From Kitasatospora aureofaciens (GTDB lineage: Bacteria > Actinomycetota > Actinomycetes > Streptomycetales > Streptomycetaceae), in the NCBI RefSeq assembly GCF_001188955.3, contig NZ_JPRF03000032.1, positions 310,001 to 374,000 of the forward strand: a DNA stretch of 64,000 nt. Reading direction: 5' to 3'. Positions 48,458 to 57,673 of this stretch are shown here, piece after piece (positions within the stretch are counted from its first letter, which is position 1; each line of letters starts with the position of its first letter). A program made the translations under genes and the position numbers. Below the pieces are notes generated by a model. That model searched no databases and had not been told where the DNA came from. It worked only from the letters and a program-made list of their open reading frames with translations.

Positions 48458-48777
48458 GTCAACCTCCGGGCCCTCGGGGCCCGTTGAGCCCGATTCAGCA
48501 CGGCCCCCGGGCGGCGGACGCGCCGCACGGGGGCCTTCGTGCGCGCGCCGTCAACCGGGGGCCTTCGTGCGGTCCCGCCGCGCGGCGCGGCAAGGCCCCG
48601 AGGCCCCGATCGCTCGATCGGGTGAAGCCGCTTCGTTCGGCCCAACTCCGCCGTTCGCCTCTCGTTAACTCCTGTGCAGTCTAAGACCTTGCGTGATTGC
48701 CGCATATACAGAAATTCCGATTTTCATAAGGTTCACGTCAAGGTCGCACAAGCCGTCTCGAAACGTCAGGGGAAATC
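48458..48777 (+). other. 320-bp intergenic region between chpH and chpC
   Basis: Contains a terminator at 48501-48535 and two exact copies of CGGGGGCCTTCGTGCG (48528-48543 and 48556-48571), then an AT-richer stretch (about 48690-48740) that probably holds the chpC promoter. No gene seen. Confidence 0.65.
48501..48535 (+). terminator. hairpin after chpH
   Basis: GGCCCCCG (48502-48509) pairs with CGGGGGCC (48528-48535), with an inner GCGGCG/CGCCGC stem, 45 bp beyond the chpH stop. Confidence 0.7.
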
Positions 48778-49599
48778 ATGAGGAACGTCACCAAGAAGGG
48801 GATCCTCACTGCCGTGGCCACCGGCAGCGTGCTGGCCTCCACCGCCGGCTACGCCTACGCGGCCGCCGAGGCGCAGGGGAGTGCGGCGGGATCGCCGGGC
48901 GTCGCCTCCGGGAACTCGGTCCAGGTGCCCGTCGAAGTGCCGATCAACGCCTGCGGAAACACCGTCGACGTGGTCGGCGCGTTGAACCCGGCGTTCGGCA
49001 ACCGCTGCGCCAATGTCAGCGGCGGCCGGCACGCCGCCCCGAAGCCCGGTCAGCCCGGTCAGACCGGTCACTCCGGCGGAAGCGACAGCTCCGGCGCCGG
49101 GGCGAGCCGCGGCTCCTCCGCCTCGGGTGCCTCCGCCAGCGGTGCCGCCGTCGGCTCGCCCGGGGTGGTCTCCGGCAACAGCGTCCAGGCCCCGGTGCAC
49201 GTCCCGGTGAACGCCTGCGGCAACTCCGTGGACGTGGTCGGCGTCGCCAACCCGGCCTTCGGCAACGAGTGCGGCAACGTGACCCACCCCGCCCCGAAGC
49301 CGACCGACGACATCCCCGAGGGCCACACCCCCTCCACCCCGCCGGCGTCCGGCGGCGACACCGGCCCGGGCGGGCCGCGCAACGGCGGCCTGTCCACCAG
49401 CGCCACCCCGAGCACCCCGGCCGTCCCGGCCGCCGCCCGCACCAGCGCCCCGGCCACCCCCGCCGCGCAGAGCGTCGCCACCGGCGATCAGCTGGCCCAC
49501 ACCGGCGCCGGCGGAGTCGAGGCACTCGGCGCCGCCGGGCTCGCGCTGCTGGTCGGCGGCGGCGTGCTCTACCGCCGCGCCCGCGTCGGCGCCCGCTGA
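48778..49599 (+). CDS. chpC: long chaplin ChpC with two chaplin domains and sortase signal
   Basis: 273 residues. A signal peptide ends about residue 29 (AYAYA). Chaplin domain 1 lies at residues 37-80 (Cys59, Cys77) and domain 2 at 125-168 (Cys147, Cys165), joined by a Gly/Ser/Pro linker. A Pro/Thr-rich wall-spanning region leads to the sorting signal LAHTG (239-243), a hydrophobic helix and RRARVGAR. Class E sortases recognise LAxTG and attach such proteins to peptidoglycan, where they anchor chaplin fibrils. ATG 48778 follows CAGGGGA. This is the standard chpH-chpC pair. Confidence 0.95.
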   Translation: MRNVTKKGILTAVATGSVLASTAGYAYAAAEAQGSAAGSPGVASGNSVQVPVEVPINACGNTVDVVGALNPAFGNRCANVSGGRHAAPKPGQPGQTGHSGGSDSSGAGASRGSSASGASASGAAVGSPGVVSGNSVQAPVHVPVNACGNSVDVVGVANPAFGNECGNVTHPAPKPTDDIPEGHTPSTPPASGGDTGPGGPRNGGLSTSATPSTPAVPAAARTSAPATPAAQSVATGDQLAHTGAGGVEALGAAGLALLVGGGVLYRRARVGAR

Positions 49600-49697
49600 G
49601 TCACTCGGCGGACTGAGCCCCTCCGCCCGCTGAGCACCCCGACCGCTCAGCGGCAACCCGCTGGTGGAGCGAAGCACCCGCCGACGAAACGACGCAC

Positions 49698-49731
49698 CCG
49701 CGGCCGCCCGTAGAACCACGGGCGGCCGCGG
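49698..49731. terminator. hairpin after chpC
   Basis: 14-bp perfect stem CCGCGGCCGCCCGT with a 6-base loop, between chpC and the converging DUF5703 gene. Confidence 0.82.
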
Positions 49732-49783
49732 CTGCGTGAAAGCCCGGCGCGCATCCCCCCCGGGGCGGACCGGACGCCGTCCG

Positions 49784-50020
49784 TCACCAGCTCCGGACCT
49801 GCCGGATGATCCGCCGCTTCAGCCGGACCGTCCGGCTCCCGTCGGGGAACAGCCTCAGCCGGTCGAGCTCCCAGTGCCCGTACTCGGCGTGCTCGGTGAG
49901 CAGTTGGCGTGCCGCGTTGCGCGTGGTCCCGCGCGGCATGCGCAGCGACTGGTACTCGTACTCCGGTTGCCGGACCGGCTTCGGTGGGGTCAAAACGCTC
50001 CTCCTGAGGATCACCTGCAC
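49784..50020 (-). CDS. DUF5703 family protein
   Basis: 78 residues. The core EYEYQSLRMPRGTTRNAARQ, LLTEHAEYGHWELDRLRLFP and DGSRTVRLKRRIIRQVRSW is the DUF5703 family, conserved beside chaplin genes in streptomycetes. It is a small basic cytoplasmic protein of unknown function. The start at ATG 50020 gives a short N-terminal extension before the family begins; GGAGG is not close, so a later start is possible. Confidence 0.82.
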   Translation of the reverse strand: MQVILRRSVLTPPKPVRQPEYEYQSLRMPRGTTRNAARQLLTEHAEYGHWELDRLRLFPDGSRTVRLKRRIIRQVRSW

Positions 50021-50354
50021 GCAAGCCTACGGCCTGCCGCGGACAGTCGGCCCGGGTATTTCCGGCCGTCCTCCCGTCCCGCTGCGACGGTCCGACGGCT
50101 CTCCCCGGGCACTTATCTGACAGTCCATCAGTTCTGTTGCGGTTGTGGAGTGGATATCCCGATACCGGCGCGCACAGCCGCACCCGGACGGCCCCGGCAG
50201 AACCGGCTGCGCGCCCTTCGCGCCCGACCGCGCCGGTTCTGCCGGTGGACAGAAACCCCTGAATCGGACATCAGGGGGGAAGTTGCGGTGAAATCGCGGG
50301 TGTAGGTGACAACCGCTGTGCGTACCGGCGCCGTGGGGAGATAGCGTCTGCACC
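50021..50354. other. 334-bp intergenic region with dyads, no gene seen
   Basis: Holds CTGA-N7-TCAG (50117-50131) and a perfect 13-bp inverted repeat CCGGCAGAACCGG (50194-50206 with 50233-50245) enclosing 26 bases. These lie between divergent DUF5703 and 50355 genes and probably carry promoters for both. Confidence 0.6.
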
Positions 50355-50954
50355 ATGTCTGATGCCGCGCAGCCCACCATTGCCGAGGTACGCGCCGCCG
50401 CTGAGGCGGTCAAGGCCGCCATCGACCGTCATCTGGAAGCGGTGTCAAGCCCCAACGCAGCCGATGATCCCGCCGTGTCCGCTGCCTACGAGCAGCTCGC
50501 GACGGCGGCCATCGCCTACGACCAACTCCTGTACGAGGTCTACGACGAGGTCACTCCCTTCGAGATCCCCGGCGACGAGGGACCGGGCGGCTACCACGGC
50601 CCGGAGCAGCCCGAGGCGATCAGCGTGCTGATCCGCCGCGACTACCACGTGGTCGACCCCAAGCGGCTGCGCGCGCAGGCCGAGCGGCTCGACGAGTCGC
50701 TGACCCCGGGCGGCGCCGGCGGCGTGAACACCGCGCTCGGCGTGCTGTTCGGCGAGTACGAACCGGACGAGATCGCCGCCCGCAGCGAGGAGTTCGGCCT
50801 GGAGGAGGCGGACTCGACGCTCTGGGTCGCGGCGGCCGCGCCGACCGAGCCGGGGGAGTGGCTGCCGGAGCCCTTCGAGCACGCCGACCCGCAGCTGCTG
50901 ATCTGCCGGTTCGACGTGAGCGAGGTCTACGACGACGAGGACCCCGAAGACTGA
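50355..50954 (+). CDS. conserved hypothetical protein, acidic
   Basis: 199 residues, acidic throughout, with a helical N-terminus (TIAEVRAAAEAVKAAIDRHL) and a conserved-looking core ISVLIRRDYHVVDPKRLRAQ, LGVLFGEYEPDEIAARSEEF and STLWVAAAAPTEPGEWL. The C-terminus ends in a run of Asp/Glu. I do not recognise a named family. No signal peptide or membrane segment. Its position between chaplins and the RecD-like gene is conserved in streptomycetes as far as I remember. Confidence 0.75.
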   Translation: MSDAAQPTIAEVRAAAEAVKAAIDRHLEAVSSPNAADDPAVSAAYEQLATAAIAYDQLLYEVYDEVTPFEIPGDEGPGGYHGPEQPEAISVLIRRDYHVVDPKRLRAQAERLDESLTPGGAGGVNTALGVLFGEYEPDEIAARSEEFGLEEADSTLWVAAAAPTEPGEWLPEPFEHADPQLLICRFDVSEVYDDEDPED

Positions 50955-50965
50955 CGTCGCCCGTA

Positions 50966-51010
50966 CGCGCGGAGGGCGGGCCCGGGAGCACCGGGGCCGC
51001 CCTCCGCGCG
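50966..51010. terminator. bidirectional hairpin
   Basis: 14-bp perfect stem (50966-50979 with 50997-51010) and a GC-rich loop able to pair further, between two converging genes. Confidence 0.8.
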
Positions 51011-51046
51011 TCAGCCGGCCGGACCGGCCACGGGCGGGCCACCGGG

Positions 51047-53200
51047 TCAGTCCGCGTCGACCGCGTTCTCCGCGAGGATTGCCCGCAGCCGGGTGGTGCG
51101 CGGTTGCGCCGGGCGCTCGGCGACGGCCTGGACGAGCGCCGGGCCCGCCGTGTGGACCACGGACAGGTGCCGCTCGCCGCGCCCGAACGCGGTGTAGACC
51201 CACTGCCGGGAGAGCGCCGGAGCGGCGTCCTCCGGCACCACGACCACCGCGGCGGGCCAACGGCGGCCCAGCGACTGGTGGACGGTCAGCGCCCAGCCGT
51301 GCCGCAGCCGCCCGGCCTCGGCGGGCAGGACGGTCCGGCGCGAGCCGTCCGGGTACTCCAGATGCAGACCGGCGGCGTCGCCGTCCACCACCCGGGCGGG
51401 GCGGACGACCCCGGGCGCGGGGGACTCCACCACCCGGTCGCCCGGGTCGAAACCGCCGAACCGGCCGGGGCCGGGGTTCAGCCGGGCCTTGGCGGCGGCG
51501 TTCAGCGCCCGCGTACCGGCCGGGCCGCCGTGGCCCGGGGTGAGCAGCACCACCTGCTCGGCGGGGATGCCGAGCGCGCGCGGGATGGAGTCGGTGAGCA
51601 GCTGGACGGCGCGGTGGACGGCCTCGCCGCCGTCCTTGGCGGTCAGGATGACCACCTCCTTGTCCGGTGCCTCGACGGGCTGCAGCTCGCCGATGCCGAC
51701 CCCCGAGACCAGCTCGCCGATCGGCCCGAAGTCCGGGGTGCGGGAGGCGACCGCCGGGCAGACCTTGGCGGCCAGCAGGTCGGCGAAGAACCGGCCGGGG
51801 CCGGCCGACCAGAGCTGGCCCGGGTCCCCGCTGAGCACCAGCCGGGTGCCGTCGGCGAGCGACTCCAGCACGGTGGCGGCCAGTTCGACGTCCAGCAGCG
51901 GCGCGTCCAGCACGATCAGGAGGTCCAGGGCGAGCGTGCCGTCGGCCGCGCGGCCGGGGCCGGCCGTCCCGGACAGCAGCTCGGCGAGGGTGACCACCGG
52001 GCTCCCGGCCTCGCCGAGGGCGGCGAAGGACGCCTTGCCCTGGTCGGTCCAGGTGGCGGCCCAGGCGCGCAGCCCGAGCCCCGTGGCGGCGGCGAGCAGC
52101 GCGGCCGGCTCGGCGCGGGCCGCCTCGCCGCCGGTGTGCAGCACCAGGGCGCTCCCGGCCACGGCCCGGATCAGGGCGGTCGCGGAGGAGGACGGCGCCG
52201 CCTCGGCGGCGGCCTCCCAGGCGGCGGGACCGGGGGAGACGGGCGCGGTCTCGGCAGGCCCCTCCGGCTCCGACTCGGACTCCGACTCCGCCGATGGCTC
52301 GTCGCCGTCCTGCTCGCCGCCGTCCTCGCCCGGCACGAAGGAGGCCATCAGCTGGAGCAGCTTCTCGGCGAGGCTCACCTCCGCCATCGCCAGCGTCTCC
52401 AGCGCGAGCAGCGTGCGCGTCGGCGGCTCGTCCTCGTCCCCGTCACCGGCCGCCGAAGCGTGCGCCTCGGCTCCGGTCAGCTCCTCCTGGAAGGGCAGCA
52501 CCCGCCCGTCCGCGAGGGCCTCCTCGATCGCGGCGGCCGGCTCGGGCATCCGGAGCCGTTCGAGCCCGGCGGCCACCTCGGACAGCTCCTGGGCGGAGTG
52601 CCCGCGCAGCGCCGCCTGCTCCAGCACCCAGACCACCAGGGCCTGGGCCCGGCGGGGGTCGTCCGGGCCGACCGAGGCACCGAGCAGGCCGCGGGCGAAG
52701 TGGTCCGCGTGCTCGGGGCGCACGCCGGGCAGCCCGAGGACCGCCCACGGGTCCTCGCGCAGCCGCTCGGCCGCGCCGTCGCCGAACGCGGCCACCGCGG
52801 CGGCCGCCAGCTCGACGGGGGCACCACCGGCGGACAGCACCGCGACCGTCCGCTGGAGCACGTCAGCGCTCGGCTCGGCGGGCCGCAGCACCAGGGCGGA
52901 GGGAGCGGCCGGAGCCGCCGGGGCGGAGGGAGCGGCCGGGGCGGAGGGAGCGGCCGGAGCCGCCGGGGCGGGAACCGGGGGAGCGGCCTGTTCGGCCGGC
53001 ACCGCCGGCTCGGACTCCGGAGCCTCCGCCATCGAGGCCTCCGCCCGTGCGGCACCCGCCCGTGCGGCACTCGCCGCGGCATCCTCTGGCTGCATGCCGC
53101 GGATCCGCTGCGCCAGCTCCGCGAACTTCGCCGCCTTCTCCTCCGCGGTCAGCCGGACCCCGGGGGTCGCCTCCGGAGCGCCGTTCCCCGTGTCACTCAT
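51047..53200 (-). CDS. RecD2-like helicase-fold protein with degenerate ATPase motifs
   Basis: 717 residues from ATG 53200. A low-complexity Ala/Pro linker (residues 60-100) precedes helix-hairpin-helix repeats (EDPWAVLGLPGVRPEHADHF), an acidic Ser/Glu tract at about 300-320, and a RecD/UvrD-like motor. RecD2 motif III is kept (RLVLSGDPGQLWSAGPG) and so is the C-terminal TVHQSLGRRWPAAVVVV with YTAFGRGERHLSVV. The Walker A site has become HTGGEAARAEP, with no GKT/S, and the Walker B acid pair DE has become DA. It therefore probably does not hydrolyse ATP like RecD2; a DNA-binding or regulatory role is inferred. Confidence 0.83.
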   Translation of the reverse strand: MSDTGNGAPEATPGVRLTAEEKAAKFAELAQRIRGMQPEDAAASAARAGAARAEASMAEAPESEPAVPAEQAAPPVPAPAAPAAPSAPAAPSAPAAPAAPSALVLRPAEPSADVLQRTVAVLSAGGAPVELAAAAVAAFGDGAAERLREDPWAVLGLPGVRPEHADHFARGLLGASVGPDDPRRAQALVVWVLEQAALRGHSAQELSEVAAGLERLRMPEPAAAIEEALADGRVLPFQEELTGAEAHASAAGDGDEDEPPTRTLLALETLAMAEVSLAEKLLQLMASFVPGEDGGEQDGDEPSAESESESEPEGPAETAPVSPGPAAWEAAAEAAPSSSATALIRAVAGSALVLHTGGEAARAEPAALLAAATGLGLRAWAATWTDQGKASFAALGEAGSPVVTLAELLSGTAGPGRAADGTLALDLLIVLDAPLLDVELAATVLESLADGTRLVLSGDPGQLWSAGPGRFFADLLAAKVCPAVASRTPDFGPIGELVSGVGIGELQPVEAPDKEVVILTAKDGGEAVHRAVQLLTDSIPRALGIPAEQVVLLTPGHGGPAGTRALNAAAKARLNPGPGRFGGFDPGDRVVESPAPGVVRPARVVDGDAAGLHLEYPDGSRRTVLPAEAGRLRHGWALTVHQSLGRRWPAAVVVVPEDAAPALSRQWVYTAFGRGERHLSVVHTAGPALVQAVAERPAQPRTTRLRAILAENAVDAD

Positions 53201-53272
53201 CGTCGTCCGCTCCAAAGCTCACTCCACCGCACGTTCTGCACTGCACGTTCTGCTCGACGACCCGGTCCGGGG

Positions 53273-54253
53273 CTACAGCTCCGTCCACCCCTGGTCCGGG
53301 TAGCGGTGCACCGGCGACGAGATGTCGTCCAGCGCGCCGCGGATCTCATCCGGAAGCGTAAGCGCCTCCACTGACAGCGCCGCCTGCAGCTGCGCCACCG
53401 TGCGGGCCCCGACCAGCGCGCAGGCCACCCCGGGCCGGTCGCGGACCCAGGCCAGCGCGACCGCGAGCGGGCTGCTGGCCAGCCCGTCGGCGGCGGTGGC
53501 CACGGCGTCCACGATCCGCCGGGAGCGCTCCCCGAGGTACGGCTGGACGAATCCGGACAGGTACGCCGAGGCGCCGCGCGAGTCCTGGGGCACCCCGTGC
53601 CGGTACTTGCCCGTGAGCACCCCGCGCCCGAGCGGTGAGCCGGCCAGGATCCCGACCCCGGCGTCCAGCGCGGCGGGCAGTGCTTCGCGCTCGATGCCGC
53701 GCTGGAGCAGCGAGTACTCCCACTGGGCCCCGGCCAGCGGCATCCGGGCGTGGTGGGCGCGCTGCCAGGTGGCGGCCTTGGCGAGCTGCCAGCCGCTGAA
53801 GTCGCAGACCGCGGCGTAGCGGGCGCGGCCGGAGGAGACGGCGATGTCGAGGGCGCTGAGGGTCTCCTCGACCGGCGTCATGGGGTCGAACGCGTGCACC
53901 TGCCACAGGTCGACGTAGTCGGTGCCGAGCCGGCGCAGCGAGGCGTCCAGGGCGGCGAGCAGGTGGCCGCGTGAGCCGTCGAAGCGGCGGGCGGACTCGG
54001 GGACGCTGCCCGCCTTGGTGGCGATGACGACTTCGGAGCGCGGGATCAGGCTGTCGGTGAGGCGGGAGATCAGGTACTCGGCGCCGCCGTCGGCGTACAC
54101 GTCGGCGGTGTCGACCAGGTTGCCGCCGGCGTCGACGAACTCCTTGAGCTGCTCGGCGGCTTCGTGCTCGTCGGTGTCGCGGCCCCAGGTCATGGTGCCG
54201 AGACCGAGGCGGGAGACCTGCAGGCCGGTACGGCCGAGGTGACGCTTTTCCAT
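53273..54253 (-). CDS. aldo/keto reductase
   Basis: 326 residues of the AKR superfamily (TIM barrel, NADPH): MEKRHLGRTGLQVSRLGLGT, the catalytic DTADVYADGGAEYLI (Asp, Tyr), ATKAGSVP (Lys), VDLWQVHAFDP (His) and a C-terminal cofactor segment VACALVGARTVAQLQAALSV. It reduces aldehydes or ketones in the cytoplasm. ATG 54253 is chosen because it begins the conserved strand. It lies 72 bp upstream of the RecD-like gene on the same strand. Confidence 0.9.
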   Translation of the reverse strand: MEKRHLGRTGLQVSRLGLGTMTWGRDTDEHEAAEQLKEFVDAGGNLVDTADVYADGGAEYLISRLTDSLIPRSEVVIATKAGSVPESARRFDGSRGHLLAALDASLRRLGTDYVDLWQVHAFDPMTPVEETLSALDIAVSSGRARYAAVCDFSGWQLAKAATWQRAHHARMPLAGAQWEYSLLQRGIEREALPAALDAGVGILAGSPLGRGVLTGKYRHGVPQDSRGASAYLSGFVQPYLGERSRRIVDAVATAADGLASSPLAVALAWVRDRPGVACALVGARTVAQLQAALSVEALTLPDEIRGALDDISSPVHRYPDQGWTEL

Positions 54254-54550
54254 CCGACGGGCCCTCCACTGGCCGGGCGGCGCCGGTGGCGCCGGTAGCC
54301 CTGTAAACGCGCAGGTGGGAAGAGCGCTCCCCACGTCGGCTGAGCGTAGCGGCCGGTACCCGGGCAGGGGCGGAGACCCGCAGAACGATCATTCACTCGC
54401 CAGTCGCCCGCTCGCCTCCGGGCCCTCCTGACCCGGGCCCGCCTGGCCCGCGCCCGCTGTGACCCAGGCCACCGCTACCCGTCAGTAGCATGACCGCGCG
54501 GTCGGCACTACGCTCGACCACCAAGCCCACCCGACTGGAAGGTTCGGCAC

Positions 54551-55597
54551 ATGCGACTCGGCATCAACCTCGGCTACTGGGGACTCGGCATGGATGCCGA
54601 CAACATCGCGGTGGCCCAGGAGGCGGACCGGCTCGGCTACTCGGTCTGCTGGGCGGCCGAGGCGTACGGCTCGGACGCCGCGACGGTGCTGAGCTTCGTC
54701 GCCGCCAGGACCGAGCGGATCGACGTCGGTTCGGCCATCTTCCAGATCCCGGCCCGCACCCCGGCGATGACCGCGATGACCGCCGCGACCCTGGACACCC
54801 TCTCCGGCGGCCGCTTCCGGCTCGGCCTCGGCGTCTCCGGCCCGCAGGTGTCCGAGGGCTGGTACGGCGTGAAGTTCGACAAGCCGCTCGCCCGCACCCG
54901 TGAGTACGTGGAGATCATCCGCAAGGCGATGTCCCGCGAGCGCCTGGTGCACGAGGGCGCGCACTGGACCCTGCCGCTGCCCGGCGGCCCGGGCAAGCCG
55001 ATCAAGCTGACCGTGCACCCGGTGCGCGAGCACATCCCGCTGTACATCGCCGCGATCGGCCCGAAGAACCTGGAGCAGACCGGCGAGATCGCCGACGGCT
55101 GGCTCGGCATCTTCTTCGCCCCGGAGCACGCCGCGCTCTCCCTCGACCCGCTGAAGGCCGGGCGCGCCAAGGCCGGCAAGTCCCTGGACGACTTCGACCT
55201 CTGCCCGACCGTCACCATTGCCGTGGGCGAGGACATCAAGGCCGGTGTCGACTCCCAGCGGTCCTACGCCGCGCTCTACATCGGCGGCATGGGCAGCAAG
55301 GAGAAGAACTTCTACAACCAGCTCGCCCGGCGGATGGGCTACGAGCAGGCCGCCGACGAGGTCCAGGAGAAGTACCTGGCCAAGGACTACGCGGGCGCCG
55401 CGGCCGCCGTCCCGCACGACCTGATCGACGCCACCTCGCTGGTCGGCGACACCGCCCGGATCGCCGACCGGATGCAGGCCTACGCCGACGCGGGCGTCAC
55501 CACGCTCACCCTGGCCCCGGCCGGCTTCACCCTGGACGAGCGGATCCAGGCGCTGCGCACGGGCGTCGAGGCGCTGGAGCGGGCCGGGCTCGCGTAA
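54551..55597 (+). CDS. LLM-class oxidoreductase, probably F420-dependent
   Basis: 348 residues: MRLGINLGYWGLGMDADNIA, AEAYGSDAATVLSFVAARTE, GSAIFQIPARTPAMTAMTAA, LGLGVSGPQVSEGWYGVKFD and IGPKNLEQTGEIADGWLGIF. This is the actinobacterial luciferase-like branch that uses coenzyme F420 instead of FMN. The substrate is unknown. ATG 54551 follows a GGAAGG sequence. It is conserved next to corA and the mshC cluster in streptomycetes. Confidence 0.9.
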   Translation: MRLGINLGYWGLGMDADNIAVAQEADRLGYSVCWAAEAYGSDAATVLSFVAARTERIDVGSAIFQIPARTPAMTAMTAATLDTLSGGRFRLGLGVSGPQVSEGWYGVKFDKPLARTREYVEIIRKAMSRERLVHEGAHWTLPLPGGPGKPIKLTVHPVREHIPLYIAAIGPKNLEQTGEIADGWLGIFFAPEHAALSLDPLKAGRAKAGKSLDDFDLCPTVTIAVGEDIKAGVDSQRSYAALYIGGMGSKEKNFYNQLARRMGYEQAADEVQEKYLAKDYAGAAAAVPHDLIDATSLVGDTARIADRMQAYADAGVTTLTLAPAGFTLDERIQALRTGVEALERAGLA

Positions 55598-55643
55598 CCC
55601 GTCGCCTACGACCCGGACGCGGGCGGCGCCACAGCCGGCGGCA

Positions 55644-56633
55644 CTACAGCCAGTCGTGCCGCTTGAACACCCGGTGCAGCACCATGCAGACCACCGCCAT
55701 CAGCGACAGCGCCGCCGGGTACCCCCAGGGCTCGTGCAGCTCGGGCATGACGTCGAAGTTCATCCCGTACACGCCCGCGATCATGGTCGGTACGGCGGCC
55801 AGCGCCGCCCAGGCGGAGATCTTCCGCATGTCGTTGTTCTGCTGCACGCTCACCTGCGCCAGGTTGGCGCCGAGGATGTCGGACAGCAGCCGGTCCATGC
55901 CGTCCACCTGGTCGTTCACCCGGGCCAGGTGGTCGGCGACGTCCCGCAGGTAGGGGGCGGTCTCCGGGCGGACGAACGGGGCGCCGCGCTCCAGCCGCAG
56001 CATCGGCTCCAGCAGTGGGGAGGCGGCGCGCCGGACGGTCATCACCTGGCGCTTGCAGCCGTAGATCCGGCCGGCGGCGTCGCGGTGGACCCGGCCGGGG
56101 GCGAAGACGTCCGCCTCCAGCTCGTCCAGGTCGACCTGCAGGGCGGCGGCCACCTCCACGTAGCCGTCCACCACGGTGTCGCAGACCGAGTGCAGCACCG
56201 AGCTGGGCCCGTACCGCAGCAGTTCGGGCTCCTGCTCCAGCCGGGCCCGCAGGCCGCTGAGCGGGCTGTCGGTGCCGTGGCGGACGGTCATCACGAAGTC
56301 GGGGCCGAGGAAGACCATCACCTCGCCGCTGGTGACGGCGTGGGTCTCGGGGTGGTGCCCGAGGGTCTTGAGGGCGACGAACAGCGAGCCCTGGTAGGCC
56401 TCGACCTTGGGGCGCTGGTGGGCGCTGACGGCGTCCTCGACGGCCAGCGGGTGCAGTGCGAACTCCTTGCCGACCCGGTCGAGTTCCTCGGTGGTGGGCT
56501 CGAAGAGGCCCATCCAGACGAAGGCACCCGGGCCGGCCCGGCGGGCGGTGGTGAGCGCGTCGGTCAGATCTTCGGAGGCCCCGATCCGGCGGCCGTCCTG
56601 GTACGCGGCGCAGTGGACGATCATGCGGGCCAT
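55644..56633 (-). CDS. corA: CorA family Mg2+/Co2+ transporter
   Basis: 329 residues. A long cytoplasmic domain (MARMIVHCAAYQDGRRIGAS and FVWMGLFEPTTEELDRVG) is followed by a stalk helix and two C-terminal membrane helices with the signature YGMNFDVMPELHE after the first. CorA pentamers let Mg2+ (or Co2+/Ni2+) enter down the gradient. ATG 56633 (ATG GCC CGC ATG) is preferred over ATG 56624. A symmetrical GTTCCCCGGGAAC lies directly in front of the start. Confidence 0.92.
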   Translation of the reverse strand: MARMIVHCAAYQDGRRIGASEDLTDALTTARRAGPGAFVWMGLFEPTTEELDRVGKEFALHPLAVEDAVSAHQRPKVEAYQGSLFVALKTLGHHPETHAVTSGEVMVFLGPDFVMTVRHGTDSPLSGLRARLEQEPELLRYGPSSVLHSVCDTVVDGYVEVAAALQVDLDELEADVFAPGRVHRDAAGRIYGCKRQVMTVRRAASPLLEPMLRLERGAPFVRPETAPYLRDVADHLARVNDQVDGMDRLLSDILGANLAQVSVQQNNDMRKISAWAALAAVPTMIAGVYGMNFDVMPELHEPWGYPAALSLMAVVCMVLHRVFKRHDWL

Positions 56634-56634
56634 T

Positions 56635-56647
56635 GTTCCCCGGGAAC
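56635..56647. promoter_or_regulatory. palindrome GTTCCCCGGGAAC at the corA start
   Basis: 13-bp palindrome (odd centre) abutting the corA ATG, between corA and the divergent phosphatase gene. It could be an operator or a translation-masking hairpin. Confidence 0.4.
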
Positions 56648-56759
56648 GCCGGACGATGCCGGGCCTGCGCGACGACCTGAGCCGCAGCGGTGCTCGCGGC
56701 GGCGGTCCGACCGGGAACCGAACCCCACCGCCGTGCCCGCAGGCCGTAGGCTGAGCCCC

Positions 56760-57452
56760 ATGCCCACCCTGTTGCTCGTCCGCCACGGCCGCTCGACCGC
56801 GAACACCGCCGGAATCCTGGCCGGTTGGACCCCCGGCGTGGACCTGGACGACACCGGACGCGCCCAGGCCGCCGCACTGGCCGGCCGACTGGCCGCGGTC
56901 CCGCTGGCGCAGGCCGTCAGCAGCCCGCTGGAGCGCTGCCGGCAGACCCTGGAGCCGCTGCTCGCCGTCCGCCCCGAGCTGGGCCCGCCGGCCGAGGACG
57001 AACGGCTGGGGGAGTGCCACTACGGCGAGTGGACCGGCCGCCCGCTGGCCGAGCTGGCCAAGGAGCCGCTCTGGCGCACGGTGCAGGACCACGCCGCCGC
57101 CGCGGCCTTCCCGGGCGGCGAGTCGCTTCGCGAGCTGAGCCACCGCACGGTCGGCGCGGTCCGCGAGTGGAACGCGAAGATCGCCGCCGAACACGGCGAG
57201 GACGCGGTCTGGGTCGCCTGCTCGCACGGGGACGTGATCAAGGCGGTGGTGGCCGACGCGCTCGGCCTGCACCTGGACCACTTCCAGCGGATCAGCGTCG
57301 AGCCCTGCTCGGTCACCGCGATCCGCTACACGCCGCAGCGGCCCTTCGTACTCAGGATGGGCGACACCGGCGACCTCTCCTCGCTGGCGCCCAAGCCCTC
57401 CGCCGCCACGGCCACCCCGGCCGGTGACGCGGTGGTCGGCGGAACCGCCTGA
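56760..57452 (+). CDS. histidine phosphatase, MSMEG_4193 family
   Basis: 230 residues of the histidine phosphatase superfamily: LLLVRHGRSTANTAGILAGW (nucleophile His), SSPLERCRQTLEPLL, ERLGECHYGEWTGRPLAELA and VWVACSHGDVIKAVVADALG (second His). It matches TIGR03848, whose members lie beside TIGR03847 and TIGR03843 proteins near mycothiol ligase. The substrate is unknown. ATG 56760 begins two bases after the divergent control region; the C-terminus is Ala/Pro-rich. Confidence 0.9.
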   Translation: MPTLLLVRHGRSTANTAGILAGWTPGVDLDDTGRAQAAALAGRLAAVPLAQAVSSPLERCRQTLEPLLAVRPELGPPAEDERLGECHYGEWTGRPLAELAKEPLWRTVQDHAAAAAFPGGESLRELSHRTVGAVREWNAKIAAEHGEDAVWVACSHGDVIKAVVADALGLHLDHFQRISVEPCSVTAIRYTPQRPFVLRMGDTGDLSSLAPKPSAATATPAGDAVVGGTA

Positions 57453-57673
57453 ACCGCCCGCGACACCGCCCGGGCCCACCGGTGCAACCCGCCCGCGGCC
57501 TCCGGCTCGGCTCCCCGGCCGGGCCCCGGAGGTCGTAGGGTGACTGGTGAGCGTCCCGTAGTTCTGAGTGCCCCCTAGTTCGACCACCCGCCCGTTGAAC
57601 GACCCCGCCCGTTGGACAACCCGCGGTCCCGCGTGGCGGATCCGTACCGACCGACACGATCCGGAGCTAGAGC

